Below are positions 63,291 through 64,000 of a stretch of 64,000 bases of DNA, piece by piece. How positions within the stretch are numbered: the stretch's first letter is position 1; the number at the start of each line of letters is the position of its first letter. The translations under genes were made by a program, and so were the position numbers. The stretch comes from Streptomyces sp. CC208A (GTDB lineage Bacteria > Actinomycetota > Actinomycetes > Streptomycetales > Streptomycetaceae): contig NZ_JASCXN010000024.1 in the NCBI RefSeq assembly GCF_030010625.1, forward strand, positions 62,001 to 126,000, read 5' to 3'. Under the pieces are notes generated by a model. That model was given only the letters and a program-made list of their open reading frames with translations, was not told the origin of the DNA and did not search any database.

Positions 63291-63440
63291 GAGGCCAGCC
63301 ATCTTGCGCCGATGCCTCGACCGCCTGAGCCGGGCTCGCTCCGCTGCTACGGTCGCCGGTATGGCGCTCTCGAGTCCCGCTACGCAGCCAGTTGATCTAC
63401 GGGTGGAGCCGGTCGACGAGGTTCTTGATCGGGTTGAGCG

Positions 63441-64000
63441 ATGTCTCCAGGTGTCCCTACTCCCGGATTCGGTGATCCGCAAGCGTCGGACCGTCGGGCC
63501 CGGACAGACCGTGAGACGTGGGTCCGGGTGGAGCGGCGCGCACTCGCCAAGATCCCAGAACAGGGGTGGAACGGCACAGAGTGTGCCGCACGCCTCGGAG
63601 GCATCGCCCAGCATAAATGGCACGGATGTGTGGTCTGGCGAGCGGGAGACGGCTCGGCGATCTGGCGGGCGGACGAGACCGATCTCCTGCCGCGCCCTCC
63701 TGTCGGCACCGCTGTGCTGAGCGAGGCTCCGAAGCTTCCGAACGAGTGGTGGAAGGCGTTGAACGCCACTTTGGACGCGCTGGCGTTGCAGCCCACGAGG
63801 CGGATCGCCACGCCGGACACCGTCACCATCACCCAGGAGCTCGTCACTGCGTCTATCCGCATTGTCTTCCCAGGGGACTTCGACACGACCGTCGAGCGGT
63901 GGGTGTCAGCTCACGCGGACCTGAACTGGGCCAATATCACCGCACCGGTGTTCAGCCTCTTCGACTGGGAGGACTGGGGCAGCGCGCCGCTGGGGGCTGA
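63441..64000 (+). CDS. APH-like kinase, cut by the window end
   Basis: The frame opens at ATG 63441 and stays open to the last base. It encodes at least 186 residues: DRETWVRVERRALAKI near the start, then DETDLLPRPPVG, and the kinase motifs SAHADLNWANIT (HGDLxxxN-like) and FDWEDWGSAP (DxD/DWE). This is the phosphotransferase pattern of a family common in Streptomyces gene clusters. The final helices lie outside the window. No strong ribosome site precedes the ATG, so the start is tentative. Confidence 0.75.
   Translation, partial: MSPGVPTPGFGDPQASDRRARTDRETWVRVERRALAKIPEQGWNGTECAARLGGIAQHKWHGCVVWRAGDGSAIWRADETDLLPRPPVGTAVLSEAPKLPNEWWKALNATLDALALQPTRRIATPDTVTITQELVTASIRIVFPGDFDTTVERWVSAHADLNWANITAPVFSLFDWEDWGSAPLGA

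Noticed and set aside
63617-64000. A 127-codon frame at the window end
   Set aside because: The kinase motifs HADLNWAN and DWEDWG are in a different frame that runs off the window, which is the real gene.

Overview
The window is very GC-rich, with G or C at nearly every third codon position. It carries gene families typical of Streptomyces: paired DUF317 proteins, helix-turn-helix/TPR regulators that sit beside small metabolic clusters, an arsRBOCT-like arsenic cluster, and a tRNA-Pro integration site. I read it as an accessory-rich stretch of a Streptomyces chromosome, or of a large element from that genus. No rRNA, intact tRNA or CRISPR array is present.

Layout. (1) 0-2.9 kb: a block dense in GGGACCG heptamers, then mobC and a relaxase gene. 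(2) 2.9-9.4 kb: an unfamiliar translationally coupled set (APH-like kinase, SDR and a 635-residue kinase-kinase-nucleotidyltransferase fusion, with a NUDIX hydrolase nearby) facing a TPR regulator. (3) 9.4-14.9 kb: PadR, DoxX and an amino-acid permease with a 5' frameshift; a transposase-like DNA-binding remnant; a serine recombinase; MerR and a YnfA-type membrane protein. Two identical-geometry triplets of 15-bp palindromes flank the stretch from 3 to 11.8 kb. (4) 14.9-30.0 kb: an arsenic and phosphate island. It has an arsR relic, a PstS-like lipoprotein, arsO, acr3, arsR, arsC, thioredoxin reductase and thioredoxin, a second arsR/arsC pair, a degenerate response regulator, pstSCAB and phoX. 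(5) 30.2-45 kb: a probable integrative mobilizable element. It starts with the 3' half of a tRNA-Pro gene (att-like) and carries an integrase with an embedded LacI-type helix-turn-helix, xis, an XRE repressor, a replication initiator with DnaA-box-like repeats, a DnaC-like ATPase, a membrane protein and a second mobC/relaxase module. That relaxase is interrupted by an in-frame TAG. DUF317 genes, a nucleotidyltransferase and a membrane-anchored Mrr-type nuclease follow. (6) 45-47.4 kb: decaying genes (permease tail, creatininase head, HAD relic) around an intact methyltransferase. (7) 47.4-59.3 kb: the most novel region. An amino-acid-oxidase-like gene and a TPR regulator lie divergent to a compact run of an ATPase, two glycosyltransferases, a 2-hydroxyacid-dehydrogenase-like protein without its catalytic Glu and His, a MoaA-like and a second radical SAM enzyme, a nucleotidyltransferase-like protein, a NodU/TobZ-type carbamoyltransferase and a RelA/SpoT-type HD hydrolase. 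(8) 59.3-64 kb: an extra glutamyl-tRNA synthetase, a T-box leader in front of an archaeal-type aspartyl-tRNA synthetase, a nucleotidyltransferase and an APH-like kinase cut by the window end.

How the parts work together. The arsenic genes form a complete route: arsenate is reduced by ArsC using a co-encoded thioredoxin pair, and arsenite leaves through Acr3, under ArsR control. The Pst transporter and PhoX would supply phosphate when arsenate competes for uptake. The 50-59 kb genes look like one biosynthetic pathway for a glycosylated and carbamoylated small molecule, built with two radical SAM steps. I cannot match it to a known product. The T-box-controlled tRNA synthetase beside it could be a self-protection copy, but that is inference.
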